The translations under genes and the position numbers were made by a program. A DNA stretch of 64,000 nucleotides from Burkholderiaceae bacterium (GTDB lineage: Bacteria > Pseudomonadota > Gammaproteobacteria > Burkholderiales > Burkholderiaceae_D), in the NCBI GenBank assembly GCA_031291325.1, contig JARLJG010000042.1:1-64000 (forward strand). Direction: 5' to 3'. Position 1 is the first letter of the stretch, and every line of letters begins with the position of its first letter. The notes beneath the pieces were generated by a model that made no database searches, was not told the DNA's origin, and saw nothing but the letters and a program-made list of their open reading frames with translations. Positions 46,245 to 56,607 of this stretch are shown in pieces.

Positions 46245-47957
46245 TTGGCGCATCGCATCGTACATCGAGTGGAACATTCGCAAATCGAGATTTCAACGGC
46301 ACCTCCAACGCTGCATATTCCACTGTGGCTGGTTTGGGCAGTGGCGCTGGCTTTTGTGCTGAGCGCGCTGGGCGGTTATGGCATCCTCGACAATAACGAG
46401 GGCCTGTATGCGGAAATCCCGCGCGAAATGCTGGCTTCGCACGATTGGCGGCACTGGGTGATCCCGCATCTGAACGGCTTGCCCTACATGGAAAAGCCGC
46501 CGCTCTTGTATTGGTTGACCGCGTTGTCGTTTGCGCTGTTCGGCGTGGCGGAATGGTCGGCGCGGCTGGTTCCGGCGCTGGCGTCGTTGACTTGCGTGCT
46601 GTCGCTGCTGCGCTTTGGCGATGCGCTGCAAAGGCCGCAGGCCGGGCGCTTGGCGGCGCTGATGTTCATCAGCGGGCTGGGCGTGATGGCGATGTCGCGC
46701 ACCTTGATGTTCGACATGCTGTTGACCGCCTGCCTGAGCGCAGCCTTGATGAATGCCTACCTGTATCACATACGGCGCGAGGTCGCCAAGTTGCGCCACG
46801 CGTATGCATGGCTGGCCCTGGCCTTGATGGCAAAGGGCATGGTCGCGCTGGTGCTGTTCGGCGCGGTGCTGTTTTTCCTGCTGTTGCCGACCCTGCGCAG
46901 CGTCGGTCTGCTGCAAACTTGCCGCGACTGGCTGGAGCCGCGCGCCGTGTTGATCTTCGTTGCCATTGCCGCCCCCTGGCACATTGCCGCGAGCCTGGTC
47001 GAACCGATTTTCCCGTGGTTTTATTTCATCAACGAGCACGTGCTGCGCTTCCTCGGCAAGCGCGAGCCGCACGATTATTACTCCGGCGCGTGGTGGTATT
47101 ACCTGCCGCGCATGGCGATCTACCTGTTTCCGTGGTCCTTCCTGCTGCCCGGCCTGTTGCAGCGGGCGCAGCGCCACAATGAGCCGAGCAGCCTGTCGCG
47201 CTTTCTGCTGCTGGCCTGGCTGCTGCCGCTGCTGTTCTTTTCGGTCTCGAGCGCGAAGGCGAATTATTACCTGATCGCCGTCATGCCGTTCGCGGTCTTC
47301 CAGTTCGCTTTGGCAATCGAAAACCGCGCTTTCCTGCGGCCGTGGTTGCGTATCTTGCCGGGCGTTTTGATTGCGGCACTGGCGGGCGCGCTGTATGCCG
47401 TGCTGGCGTCGCGTGCCGATAGCTTGCCGGCCCAACCCGCCATTCTTGGCGCAACGCCGGTGCAATTCGCATCGATCATCTCGATCTGCTTTGCCGGCAC
47501 GGCGCTGCTGTGCGCAACGGTTGCCGCCCGTTGGGCGCGGATCGGCATCCTGGCGTACCTGGCGTTGTCGGCGGGCGGCGCATTGGCGCTGATCGTTTCG
47601 CTGCAGGCAATCGAACCGCAAGTCTCGACCCGGCCTTTGGTGCATTACTTGCAGACCGAATTGGCCGGCAGATCGGTTTACCTATACCGCAATTTCGAGG
47701 AACAGTCGTCGCTGCCGTTTTATTTGCAAGCGCCGGTTTCGGTGATCGACAGCCGCAGCTACGATTTATATTGGGGCAACAAGCTGCAGGCCAACGATTT
47801 GTTGATTTCCAGCGAACAGTTCGAGCAAGTGCTAGCAAGGCGCCCGGTCGCGGTGGTGGTGATGGAGCGCCAGCGCAAGGATTTTGAAGCGAGCAGTTTG
47901 TTCGCGCGCATGAAAGAAGCACAGAAAATAGGCAAGGTCGGCGTGTTCGTCAATTGA
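46245..47957 (+). CDS. ArnT-like membrane glycosyltransferase (GT39/PMT superfamily)
   Basis: 570 residues from a TTG at 46245; a GTG at 46269 is an alternative and neither has a good ribosome site. The GT-C signature is present: an acidic loop after the first helix (GILDNNEGLYAEIPREML), then HWVIPHLNGLPYMEKPPLLYW, where E-K-P-P-L-x-Y-W is classical for ArnT. About ten or more hydrophobic helices follow, and a soluble C-terminal domain of about 100 residues. Transfers a sugar from a polyprenyl carrier to lipid A or another acceptor at the outer face of the inner membrane. Confidence 0.9.
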   Translation: MAHRIVHRVEHSQIEISTAPPTLHIPLWLVWAVALAFVLSALGGYGILDNNEGLYAEIPREMLASHDWRHWVIPHLNGLPYMEKPPLLYWLTALSFALFGVAEWSARLVPALASLTCVLSLLRFGDALQRPQAGRLAALMFISGLGVMAMSRTLMFDMLLTACLSAALMNAYLYHIRREVAKLRHAYAWLALALMAKGMVALVLFGAVLFFLLLPTLRSVGLLQTCRDWLEPRAVLIFVAIAAPWHIAASLVEPIFPWFYFINEHVLRFLGKREPHDYYSGAWWYYLPRMAIYLFPWSFLLPGLLQRAQRHNEPSSLSRFLLLAWLLPLLFFSVSSAKANYYLIAVMPFAVFQFALAIENRAFLRPWLRILPGVLIAALAGALYAVLASRADSLPAQPAILGATPVQFASIISICFAGTALLCATVAARWARIGILAYLALSAGGALALIVSLQAIEPQVSTRPLVHYLQTELAGRSVYLYRNFEEQSSLPFYLQAPVSVIDSRSYDLYWGNKLQANDLLISSEQFEQVLARRPVAVVVMERQRKDFEASSLFARMKEAQKIGKVGVFVN

Positions 47958-48095
47958 TCGTGGTTGCGTGGGCTTTGAGCTATTTGCCGCGACGGCAGAA
48001 TTTGTTAAATCCGCCTCAGAATTAGATTGATGCCTGTTCATTTATACAGTAAATTATTGGATAAGCGCATCAACGAAAACCAAGAAGGAATGTAA

Positions 48096-49229
48096 GTGGA
48101 AAATCAACAATATTCTCTGATCGAAACCTTAACGCCCGCTGAAACCGCCGGCCTGCCGGTGTTGGGCACTTTGGTCGAACAAATCGTCCACCTGTTGAGT
48201 TCCAACGCGCTATTCACCGACATCATCATCCACCAAAACAGCCCGATCATGCTGCGCCAGCCGAAGCGGCTGGTGGCGGTGTCGGATACGCCGATCACGC
48301 TGGAAGAGCTGGAAGAATTTTTCGAGGTGATCGAACCGGATTGGGAAGAGCGCATCCGGGATCGCGCATTCGACCGCTCCAAGGATTTGTACAGCGCCCG
48401 CATCCGCGCCAATTGCTTTACCTTCCAGGGCAAGAAGCGCCTGGGTTGCGTGATTCGCCGCTTTCCGACCGAGCCTATGGCGCTCGACCGCATCGGCCTG
48501 CGCGCCAACTCGCAAGCCTTCGCCAAACTCGACAACGGCCTGGTGCTGATTATCGGCGACACCTGCCAGGGCAAATCGACCACCATCGCGTCGCTGCTCG
48601 ACGAAATCAACAAGAACCGCTCCGGCCACATTATCACCATCGAAGATCCTGTCGAAACCCTGATCCCGCAGCGCAAGAGCATCATTACGCAGCGCGAAGT
48701 CGGCGCCGACGGCGATGTCGGCAGTTATTATCTGGGCGCATTGGACGCGCTGCGCGAACGGCCCGATGTGATCCTGATCGGCGAAATCCGCGACGCCCAA
48801 ACCGCGCAGGAAGCGCTGGCCTTGTCCGAATCCGGTCCCCTGGTATTCGCCACGCTGCACGCGCGCTCGACCGAGCTGGGGCTGCAAAAATTATTGCGCC
48901 TCTTGGGCAATAACGAAACCCAGGCGCAAGCCTTGTCCGCAGCATTGCGCGGCGTGATTTGCCAAGCTTTGCTGCCGTCGACCAAAGGCGACAGCTATCA
49001 TCTGGCCACCGAATGTCTGACGGTCACCCCCGAGGTGGCAGCCCTGATCGAAAAAGGCGACACCGGCGGCATCCGCCCACTGCTCGACAAGCTCAATGCG
49101 ATTCCCAATTCGGGCTGTCACACGATGAACGACGATTTGGCGGCGCTAATCAAGGCCAGGAAGGTCGGCATGGACGATGCGCGGCGCGCGACCACCGACC
49201 GCTTGAAGTTTCTCGATATGTTCAAATAG
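48096..49229 (+). CDS. orphan PilT/PilU-like secretion ATPase
   Basis: 377 residues, GTG start at 48096. Walker A is GDTCQGKST, which fits GxxxxGKS but differs from the usual TGSGKS. The Asp box is HIITIEDPVE, Walker B is RPDVILIGEIRD, and the His box is LVFATLHA. The N-terminal PAS-like region (about 20-110) matches PilT relatives. Such ATPases power pilus retraction. No other pilus gene lies within the window, so the system it serves must be elsewhere. Confidence 0.88.
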   Translation: MENQQYSLIETLTPAETAGLPVLGTLVEQIVHLLSSNALFTDIIIHQNSPIMLRQPKRLVAVSDTPITLEELEEFFEVIEPDWEERIRDRAFDRSKDLYSARIRANCFTFQGKKRLGCVIRRFPTEPMALDRIGLRANSQAFAKLDNGLVLIIGDTCQGKSTTIASLLDEINKNRSGHIITIEDPVETLIPQRKSIITQREVGADGDVGSYYLGALDALRERPDVILIGEIRDAQTAQEALALSESGPLVFATLHARSTELGLQKLLRLLGNNETQAQALSAALRGVICQALLPSTKGDSYHLATECLTVTPEVAALIEKGDTGGIRPLLDKLNAIPNSGCHTMNDDLAALIKARKVGMDDARRATTDRLKFLDMFK

Positions 49230-49763
49230 CCGTTGCGTGGGGGTGTCACAATGCCCACCTTGTCGGCTTATTTTTCGGCGGGGCTTTCCTTGCCAAAGGC
49301 GTCCCTCGTCGATTTAATGGCATGTCGGGGCGAATCGTCTGGCGTTTTGGCCCGTTGTATAGCGGGAGCATGCCTTAAAAATAAGGAATGCGAGCAGCTT
49401 GCACAGTGCGCACTCCATATTCTTTGTTAAATCTATCGATTCTACGGATTGCGTTGATTCGCTCTGTAAACGGCCCGCCTCTTATGCTTCCAGCTGACGG
49501 TTGGGAGACGGGTGGTGCTGCTACCAGACGGTTGTTGCAATAATTCCACAGATTGCGTTGGCTAAAATGCCTCCGACGGCAATCGACTTGGCAAGCGCTC
49601 CAAAATGTCCCTACTTTTGATGGTTATTCGACGTTGCCTCACAGACATTTCCATGGCAGCATAGTCTGAGCCGTACTGGTAAAAACATCAATTGTTAAAT
49701 TTTTACCGGAACGTAGAACCCTCCGTTGGAAGTTAAGGGCAGTTCTCGGGATATTTGCAAATT
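49230..49763. other. intergenic region with a hairpin
   Basis: 534 bp without a convincing gene. GGTAAAAA (49678-49685) and TTTTTACC (49700-49707) form an 8-bp stem about 50 bp before the next gene. A 65-codon reading at 49233-49430 lacks any family character. Confidence 0.4.
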
Positions 49764-52340
49764 GTGAATAAAATCAACCAAGAATGGCATGCTGCGCATT
49801 TGCTGGCGCACGACAGTCGCACTCTTATGCGGATTGTCGATGCGTTGCCGGTGCCAACCTTCGTCATCGACTTGGATCATCGCGTGACGCATTGGAATCG
49901 GGCATGCGAAATCATCCTTGGTGTGCCGGCGTCCGAGATGGTCGGCCGCAAGGCCGCATGGAGGGGGCTATATTTGGACCCCCGTCCGGTAATGGCGGAT
50001 TTGATTGTCGACGGCGACTGCGAAGCACTGGAGCGCTATTATTCGACGACGCTGCGTGCCTCGAAGATCGTTCCTGGCGCATACCAGGCGGAAGGCTATT
50101 TTTTGAAGTCAAAACGCTGGTTGAGCGTGTTGGCCTCGCCGCTGACCGACGACCAGGGTCGCGTCATTGGTGCGATCGAAACCTTGCATGATATTACCGA
50201 GCAAAAGAATACGGCGATCGCCCTGCTGGAAAGCGAAACGCTGAAAACATCCGTGCTTTCCAGTACCGCCTACGCTCTCATCGCCACCGATCCCGCCGGC
50301 ATCATTACCGTGTTCAATCCAGGGGCGGAAACCCTGCTTGGCTACACGTCCGGTGAAATGGTCGGACGGCATGATCCGCGTGTATTCCATGACTCCGATG
50401 AAGTGCGCGAACATGCGGGTAGGCTAAGCGCAGAGCTCGGTTTTCCCATTACTCCGGGTTTTGATGCCTTTGTCGCCAAAACGCGGACGACGGGAACCCC
50501 GGATGAACGCGAATGGACCTACGTTCGGAAAAATGGGAGTCGAATACCGGTTCTGCTATCGGTGACTGCCATTCGCAATGCCCAACACGATATCACGGGA
50601 TATCTGGGTGTCGCGGCCAATATCATCGAACGCAAAAGAGCAGAAGCCGACTTGCGCATTGCGGCCACTGCCTTCGAGTCCCAGGAGGGCATGCTCATTA
50701 CCGACGCCGCCGGCGTCATTGTGCGCGTCAATCAAGCTTTCACCAATTTAACTGGCTACAGTTCCACGGAGGCGGTCGGCGCGCGGCCGACGCTTTTCAA
50801 GTCTGGCCGGCACCCACGCGCCTTTTACCAGCAGATGTGGGCCGCCCTGAAAGGGCAAGGCTATTGGCAGGGCGAAATTTGGAATCGCCGCAAATGTGGA
50901 AAGATTTACGCCGAAATGTTGACGATTTCGTCGGTCACCGCAAGCGATGGGCGGATCACCCATTACGTCGGCACGTTCTCCGATATTTCACGCAATAGCG
51001 TGACCGAAGCCGAAATTCATCGCCTTGCCTTTTATGACTCGCTCACGACCTTGCCCAACCGACGCCTCTTCCTGGATCGGCTGCAGCAGGCAATGGCGGC
51101 CAGCAACCGCAATGCCCGCATGGGCGCATTGTTGTTCATCGATCTCGACAATTTCAAGCTGCTCAACGACTCGTTGGGCCACGGCAAGGGAGATTTGTTG
51201 CTCGAACAAGTTGCCAAACGTCTGGTTGGTGCCATTCGCGAGGGCGATACCGTGTCGCGTCTTGGCGGCGACGAATTTGTCGTCATGCTGGAAGACCTCA
51301 GTGAGTCGGCGCCAGAAGCTGCTACCCAGGCGCGTACCGTCGGCGACAAAATTATTGCCTGCCTGAATAAGCCCTACGATCTTGCCGGAGTGGCACATCA
51401 CAGCACGCCCAGCATCGGCATCACCTTGTTCTGCGGCCAATCGGAATCGATCGATGATTTGATGAAACGTGCCGATTTTGCGATGTATCAAGCCAAATCG
51501 GCAGGGCGAAATACGCTGCGCTTCTACGATTCCGACATGCAGGCATCGGCCACCGCACGCGCCATGCTCGCCGACGATCTGTGCGAAGCGGTCCGGCAAC
51601 AGCAATTTGTTCTTTACTATCAGATCCAGGTGGGGGCCTGCGGTCGGCCCGCTGGAGCGGAAGCCCTGGTGCGCTGGCAGCATCCGGTTCGCGGGATTGT
51701 GTCACCGATCGATTTCATACCTCTGGCTGAGGAAACGGGGACGATACTCCCGTTAGGACATTGGGTACTTAAAACGGCATGTCTCCAACTTGCTGCCTGG
51801 GCTACGCAGCCCGAATTTGCCGGGTTGACCCTGGCGGTCAACGTGAGTGCCAGGCAAATCCGGCAACCGGATTTCGTGAAGCAAGTCCTTGCGGTGCTGG
51901 CCGAAACCGGCGGTCGCGCCGACCGGCTCAAGCTGGAACTGACCGAGAGCATGCTATTGGACGACGTCGAAGACATCATCGGAAAAATGAGCGATTTGAA
52001 GGCGTGCGGAATTGGGTTTGCGCTGGACGATTTTGGCACCGGCTACTCGTCGCTTTTGTATCTGAAGCGCCTTCCGCTGGATGAATTGAAGATCGACAAA
52101 TCATTCGTGCGCGATGTCCTCGTCGATGCCAATGACAGCGCTATCGTGCGAACCATAGTCGCGCTGGCGCAAAATCTGGGGCTGGCAGTCATCGCCGAAG
52201 GCGTGGAAACCAAGGAGCAACGAGATTTTCTGGCGAATGCAGGTTGCCTGGCCTGGCAAGGTTATTTCTTCGGACATCCTTTGCCGTTGCAGGAATTTGA
52301 ACGGCTTTTGCGGGGCAGCAACGATAAAACTCTTGCCTGA
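49755..52340 (+). CDS. PAS-PAS-PAS-GGDEF-EAL bifunctional c-di-GMP protein
   Basis: 861 residues; the start is TTG at 49755 or GTG at 49764, neither with a strong ribosome site. Three PAS domains (about 20-145, 150-285, 295-420) are followed by GGDEF (about 425-590, active site LGGDEF) and EAL (about 605-850). The EAL domain keeps its key residues: GAEALVRW, ELTESML, DDFGTGYSS, LKIDKSF and EGVETKEQ, so phosphodiesterase activity is expected. With GGDEF also intact, the net activity cannot be predicted. No membrane helices; it is a cytosolic sensor. Confidence 0.93.
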   Translation: MQIVNKINQEWHAAHLLAHDSRTLMRIVDALPVPTFVIDLDHRVTHWNRACEIILGVPASEMVGRKAAWRGLYLDPRPVMADLIVDGDCEALERYYSTTLRASKIVPGAYQAEGYFLKSKRWLSVLASPLTDDQGRVIGAIETLHDITEQKNTAIALLESETLKTSVLSSTAYALIATDPAGIITVFNPGAETLLGYTSGEMVGRHDPRVFHDSDEVREHAGRLSAELGFPITPGFDAFVAKTRTTGTPDEREWTYVRKNGSRIPVLLSVTAIRNAQHDITGYLGVAANIIERKRAEADLRIAATAFESQEGMLITDAAGVIVRVNQAFTNLTGYSSTEAVGARPTLFKSGRHPRAFYQQMWAALKGQGYWQGEIWNRRKCGKIYAEMLTISSVTASDGRITHYVGTFSDISRNSVTEAEIHRLAFYDSLTTLPNRRLFLDRLQQAMAASNRNARMGALLFIDLDNFKLLNDSLGHGKGDLLLEQVAKRLVGAIREGDTVSRLGGDEFVVMLEDLSESAPEAATQARTVGDKIIACLNKPYDLAGVAHHSTPSIGITLFCGQSESIDDLMKRADFAMYQAKSAGRNTLRFYDSDMQASATARAMLADDLCEAVRQQQFVLYYQIQVGACGRPAGAEALVRWQHPVRGIVSPIDFIPLAEETGTILPLGHWVLKTACLQLAAWATQPEFAGLTLAVNVSARQIRQPDFVKQVLAVLAETGGRADRLKLELTESMLLDDVEDIIGKMSDLKACGIGFALDDFGTGYSSLLYLKRLPLDELKIDKSFVRDVLVDANDSAIVRTIVALAQNLGLAVIAEGVETKEQRDFLANAGCLAWQGYFFGHPLPLQEFERLLRGSNDKTLA

Positions 52341-52450
52341 TGTTTCCTTCAGCGCGCAACTTGCGGCGTGGATGCGAAACAGGAAGCTAATAATGTCGCC
52401 ATCGATATTAAATTGAAAATATTGATTGCGGCGTCCAATCAGCCATGCTC

Positions 52451-52481
52451 TTGGCCCAGCTTTCCTCGGGCACGGTATAAT
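52451..52481 (+). promoter_or_regulatory. candidate purL promoter
   Basis: TTGGCC (52451-52456) and a perfect TATAAT (52476-52481) with a 19-bp spacer, about 70 bp before the purL start. No purine-repressor site was recognised. Confidence 0.5.
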
Positions 52482-52551
52482 CACGCTTTCCGACTTAATC
52501 CGCATTGTTTCCGTCCAAACGACGGCGCATTGCATCAACTTCCTTCACGCC

Positions 52552-55500
52552 ATGTTGATTCTGCTGGGCTCCAACGCTCTGTCTGCTTTTCGTACCCAAG
52601 GTTTATTGTCGCAATTGCAAGAACTCGATGCTGCCATCGTTGGCGTCACTGGGCGCTTCGTGCATTTCATCGATTCCGCTGCCGCGCCAACGCAGGATGA
52701 CAGGAACAAGCTCGACGGCTTGCTGACCTATGGCGAGCCGTTTTCCGGCGACGCCGAAGGCGACGAGTTCGTCGTGATTCCACGTTTCGGCACGATTTCG
52801 CCGTGGGCCAGCAAAGCCACCGATATTGCGCACAATTGCGGGATGGCGCAGATCAAGCGGATCGAGCGCGGGATTTCTTATCATGTGCGGCTGAAAAGCG
52901 GTTTGCTGGGCAGTGCCAGGCACCTGACACCCGAGCTGGCGCAACAAGTCGCCGCTCGCTTGCATGATCGGATGACAGAGACGGTGTTGAGTTCGGCCAA
53001 CGACGCAGCGGCCCTGTTCCGCGAACTGGAAGCCAAGCCTTTGGCCTTCGTCGATGTGATGGCAAAGGGCAAGGATGCGCTGGTGCAGGCCAATAGCGAA
53101 CTTGGCCTGGCCTTGTCGGACGACGAGATCGATTATCTGGTGGCCGCCTTCACCCAGGCCAAGCGCAATCCGACCGATGTCGAATTGATGATGTTCGCGC
53201 AAGCCAATAGCGAGCATTGCCGGCACAAGATTTTCAATGCCGAATGGACGATCGACGGCGTCAAGCAAGACAAATCGCTGTTTGCGATGATCAAGAATAC
53301 GCATCAGCTGCAGCCCAAGGGCACCATCGTCGCCTATAGCGACAATTCGTCGATTATCGAAGGCGCAACCGTGTCGCGCTTCTACGCGCGCGGCGCGGCG
53401 CATGGCAACGAATATGCGGCATCCGACGAATTGACCCACATCCTGATGAAGGTGGAAACGCACAATCACCCGACCGCGATTTCGCCGTTTCCGGGCGCCT
53501 CCACTGGCGCCGGCGGCGAAATTCGCGACGAGGGCGCGACCGGGCGCGGCGCCAAGCCGAAAGCCGGTTTGACCGGATTTTCGGTCTCGAACCTGCTAAT
53601 GCCGGGTGCCGTGCAGCCTTGGGAAAACGATACCGACGTGACGGCTTCGGCGGCGGCGCGCGGCGCAGGCGCTGTCTACGGCAAGCCGGATCGCATCGCT
53701 TCTCCGCTGCAAATCATGATCGACGGGCCGATCGGCGGGGCGGCGTTCAACAACGAATTCGGGCGGCCCAATCTGGCCGGCTATTTCCGCACCTACGAGC
53801 AGAACGTCGGCAACACCGTCCAGGGTTACCACAAGCCGATCATGATCGCCGGCGGCATCGGCAGCATCTCGGCGCTGCATACGAAGAAGGACGATCTGCC
53901 GGTCGGCAGCTTGCTGATCCAGTTGGGCGGCCCCGGCATGCGTATCGGCATGGGCGGCAGCGCGGCTTCATCGATGCAAACCGGCACCAATACCGCCGAT
54001 CTGGATTTCGATTCGGTGCAGCGCGGTAACCCGGAAATCGAGCGGCGCGCGCAGGAAGTCATCAACGCCTGCTGGGCGATGGCCGAACAAAACCCGATTC
54101 TGTCGATCCACGATGTCGGCGCGGGCGGCTTGTCGAATGCGTTCCCGGAAATCACCAACGACGCCAAGCGCGGCGCGATTTTCGATTTGCGCAAGGTGCC
54201 GCTGGAAGAAAGCGGGATGGCGCCGAAGGAAATCTGGAGCAACGAATCGCAGGAGCGTTACGTGCTGGGCATCGCGCCCGACAGCCTGCCGCTGTTCCAA
54301 TACTTGTGCGAACGCGAGCGCTGCCCGTTTGCGGTGGTCGGCACGGCGACCGAAGAGCGGCAGTTGAAAGTGATCGACCCGGAACACGGCAACAATCCGG
54401 TCGATATGCCGATGGATGTGCTGCTCGGCAAACCGCCGAAGATGCACCGCGACGTGCAGCATGCGGCGCGCGCACTACCGGCCATCGATCTGACCGACAT
54501 GGATTTGCTGGAGGTGTCGCAGCGCGTGTTGCGCTTGCCGACCGTGGGCGACAAATCCTTCCTGATTACCATCGGCGACCGCACCGTGGGTGCTACCAGC
54601 GTGCGCGACCAGATGGTCGGCCCGTGGCAAGTGCCGGTGGCCGATTGCGCGGTGACGGCGATGAGCTTCGAGGGCTACCTCGGCGAGGCAATGGCGATGG
54701 GCGAGCGCGCGCCGCTGGCGGTGATCGACGCGGCAGCGTCGGGCCGCATGGCGGTGGGTGAAGCGATCACCAATATCGCGGCGGCGCCGATTGCCGATAT
54801 TGCCGACATCAAGCTGTCGGCCAACTGGATGGCGGCGTGCGGCCAGCCGGGCCAGGATGCGGCCTTGTTCGATACCGTCAAGGCGGTCGGCATGGAATTG
54901 TGTCCGGCGCTGGGTATCAGCATCCCGGTCGGCAAGGATTCGCTGTCGATGCGCACCACCTGGAAAGACGGCGGCGACAACAAGTCGGTAACCTCGCCGA
55001 TCTCGCTGATCGTTTCGTCGTTCGCGCCGGTGCACGATGTGCGGCTGGCGCTGACGCCGCAACTGCGCACCGACCTGGGCGACACCGCATTGATCCTGAT
55101 CGACCTGGGGCGCAGCAAGAATCGCATGGGCGCATCGGCGCTGGCGCAGGTGATGCAGCAAATCGGCAATGAAGCGCCGGATGTCGACAGCGCCGAGGAT
55201 TTGAAAGGCTTTTTCGCCGCGATCCAGCAGCTTGGACGCGACAAGAAGCTGCTGGCTTATCACGACCGTTCCGACGGCGGCTTGTTTGCAACACTCTGCG
55301 AAATGGCGTTTGCCGGACGTGCCGGCTTGACGATTAATGTCGACATCCTGGCGATGGAAAGCGGGCATGCCGCCGACTCCGGGGAAACCAAGAACTGGAC
55401 TACGCAAGTGGCAGAGCGTCGCAACGATTTGACTTTGCGCGCATTGTTCAATGAAGAACTGGGCGCGGTGATCCAGGTGCGCGCCGAAGAAAAATCGGAC

Positions 55501-56562
55501 GTGATGAACGTGTTGCGCGCCTATAACCTGGGCGCGTGCAGCCACATCATCGGCAAGCTGAACCAGCGCGGCGTGATCGAAATCGCGCGCGACGCCAAGA
55601 CCATTTATTCGCAAGCGCGCGCCGATTTGCATCGGCTGTGGAGCGAAACCAGTTGGCGCATTGCGCGCCTGCGCGACAACCCGGCTTGCGCCGATGCAGA
55701 ATACGAGCGCATCCTCGATACCGAAGACCCCGGCATCACGCCGACACTGAGCTTCGATCCGCAGCAGGATATCGCCGCGCACTTCATTGCAACCGGTGCG
55801 CGCCCACGGGTGGCGATCTTGCGCGAGCAGGGTGTCAATTCGCATGTCGAGACTGCATACGTGATGCACAAATCGGGCTTCACCGCAGTCGACGTGCACA
55901 TGAGCGACTTGATCGCCGGACGCGCACATCTCGACGATTTCAAGGGCTTGATTGCAGTCGGCGGTTTTTCCTATGGCGACGTGCTGGGCGCCGGCGAGGG
56001 CTGGGCCAAGACGATTTTGTTCAACGCCAAGTTGGCCGAGCAGTTTTCGGGATTCTTCCAACGCCCGGATACCTTCGCGCTGGGTATTTGCAACGGCTGC
56101 CAGATGATGAGCAACCTGAAATCCATCATTCCGGGCGCTGCCGCGTGGCCGAAGTTCACGCGCAACAAGTCGGAACGGTTGGAAGCGCGTTTTGCGACCG
56201 TCGAAGTGACCGATTCGCCTTCGATCTTCTTCCGTGGCATGGCCGGCACGCAAACGCCGATTGCGATTGCGCACGGCGAAGGCTATGCCGACTTTTCGCA
56301 AACCGGCGACATCGACCAGGCGCTGGTGGCGATGCGCTTCGTCGATCATCGCGGCCAAGCCACCGAAGGCTATCCGCTTAACCCGAACGGATCGCCGCGC
56401 GGAATTACCTCGGTGACCACCCCCGACGGCCGCTTCACGGTATTGATGCCGCATGCGGAACGCGTGTTCCGCACGGTGCTGCAATCGTGGCATCCCGATG
56501 CCTGGGGCGAGGATTCGCCGTGGATGCGGATGTTCAGGAATGCGCGGGTTTGGGTCGGTTAG
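52552..56562 (+). CDS. purL: phosphoribosylformylglycinamidine synthase (large single-chain form)
   Basis: 1336 residues from the ATG at 52552 ([13 protein letters not shown]); the 42 upstream codons cover the promoter. Converts FGAR and glutamine to FGAM using ATP in purine synthesis. Order: N-terminal linker, tandem PurM-like ATP-binding domains ([63 protein letters not shown]), and a C-terminal class I glutamine amidotransferase (Cys nucleophile in [10 protein letters not shown]; catalytic His-x-Glu in [10 protein letters not shown]). Full length. Confidence 0.98.
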   Translation: MLILLGSNALSAFRTQGLLSQLQELDAAIVGVTGRFVHFIDSAAAPTQDDRNKLDGLLTYGEPFSGDAEGDEFVVIPRFGTISPWASKATDIAHNCGMAQIKRIERGISYHVRLKSGLLGSARHLTPELAQQVAARLHDRMTETVLSSANDAAALFRELEAKPLAFVDVMAKGKDALVQANSELGLALSDDEIDYLVAAFTQAKRNPTDVELMMFAQANSEHCRHKIFNAEWTIDGVKQDKSLFAMIKNTHQLQPKGTIVAYSDNSSIIEGATVSRFYARGAAHGNEYAASDELTHILMKVETHNHPTAISPFPGASTGAGGEIRDEGATGRGAKPKAGLTGFSVSNLLMPGAVQPWENDTDVTASAAARGAGAVYGKPDRIASPLQIMIDGPIGGAAFNNEFGRPNLAGYFRTYEQNVGNTVQGYHKPIMIAGGIGSISALHTKKDDLPVGSLLIQLGGPGMRIGMGGSAASSMQTGTNTADLDFDSVQRGNPEIERRAQEVINACWAMAEQNPILSIHDVGAGGLSNAFPEITNDAKRGAIFDLRKVPLEESGMAPKEIWSNESQERYVLGIAPDSLPLFQYLCERERCPFAVVGTATEERQLKVIDPEHGNNPVDMPMDVLLGKPPKMHRDVQHAARALPAIDLTDMDLLEVSQRVLRLPTVGDKSFLITIGDRTVGATSVRDQMVGPWQVPVADCAVTAMSFEGYLGEAMAMGERAPLAVIDAAASGRMAVGEAITNIAAAPIADIADIKLSANWMAACGQPGQDAALFDTVKAVGMELCPALGISIPVGKDSLSMRTTWKDGGDNKSVTSPISLIVSSFAPVHDVRLALTPQLRTDLGDTALILIDLGRSKNRMGASALAQVMQQIGNEAPDVDSAEDLKGFFAAIQQLGRDKKLLAYHDRSDGGLFATLCEMAFAGRAGLTINVDILAMESGHAADSGETKNWTTQVAERRNDLTLRALFNEELGAVIQVRAEEKSDVMNVLRAYNLGACSHIIGKLNQRGVIEIARDAKTIYSQARADLHRLWSETSWRIARLRDNPACADAEYERILDTEDPGITPTLSFDPQQDIAAHFIATGARPRVAILREQGVNSHVETAYVMHKSGFTAVDVHMSDLIAGRAHLDDFKGLIAVGGFSYGDVLGAGEGWAKTILFNAKLAEQFSGFFQRPDTFALGICNGCQMMSNLKSIIPGAAAWPKFTRNKSERLEARFATVEVTDSPSIFFRGMAGTQTPIAIAHGEGYADFSQTGDIDQALVAMRFVDHRGQATEGYPLNPNGSPRGITSVTTPDGRFTVLMPHAERVFRTVLQSWHPDAWGEDSPWMRMFRNARVWVG

Positions 56563-56607
56563 GAGTCGGCACATTTCATTTGGGTTGTATCGTTGAGGAG
56601 TCGCGCA

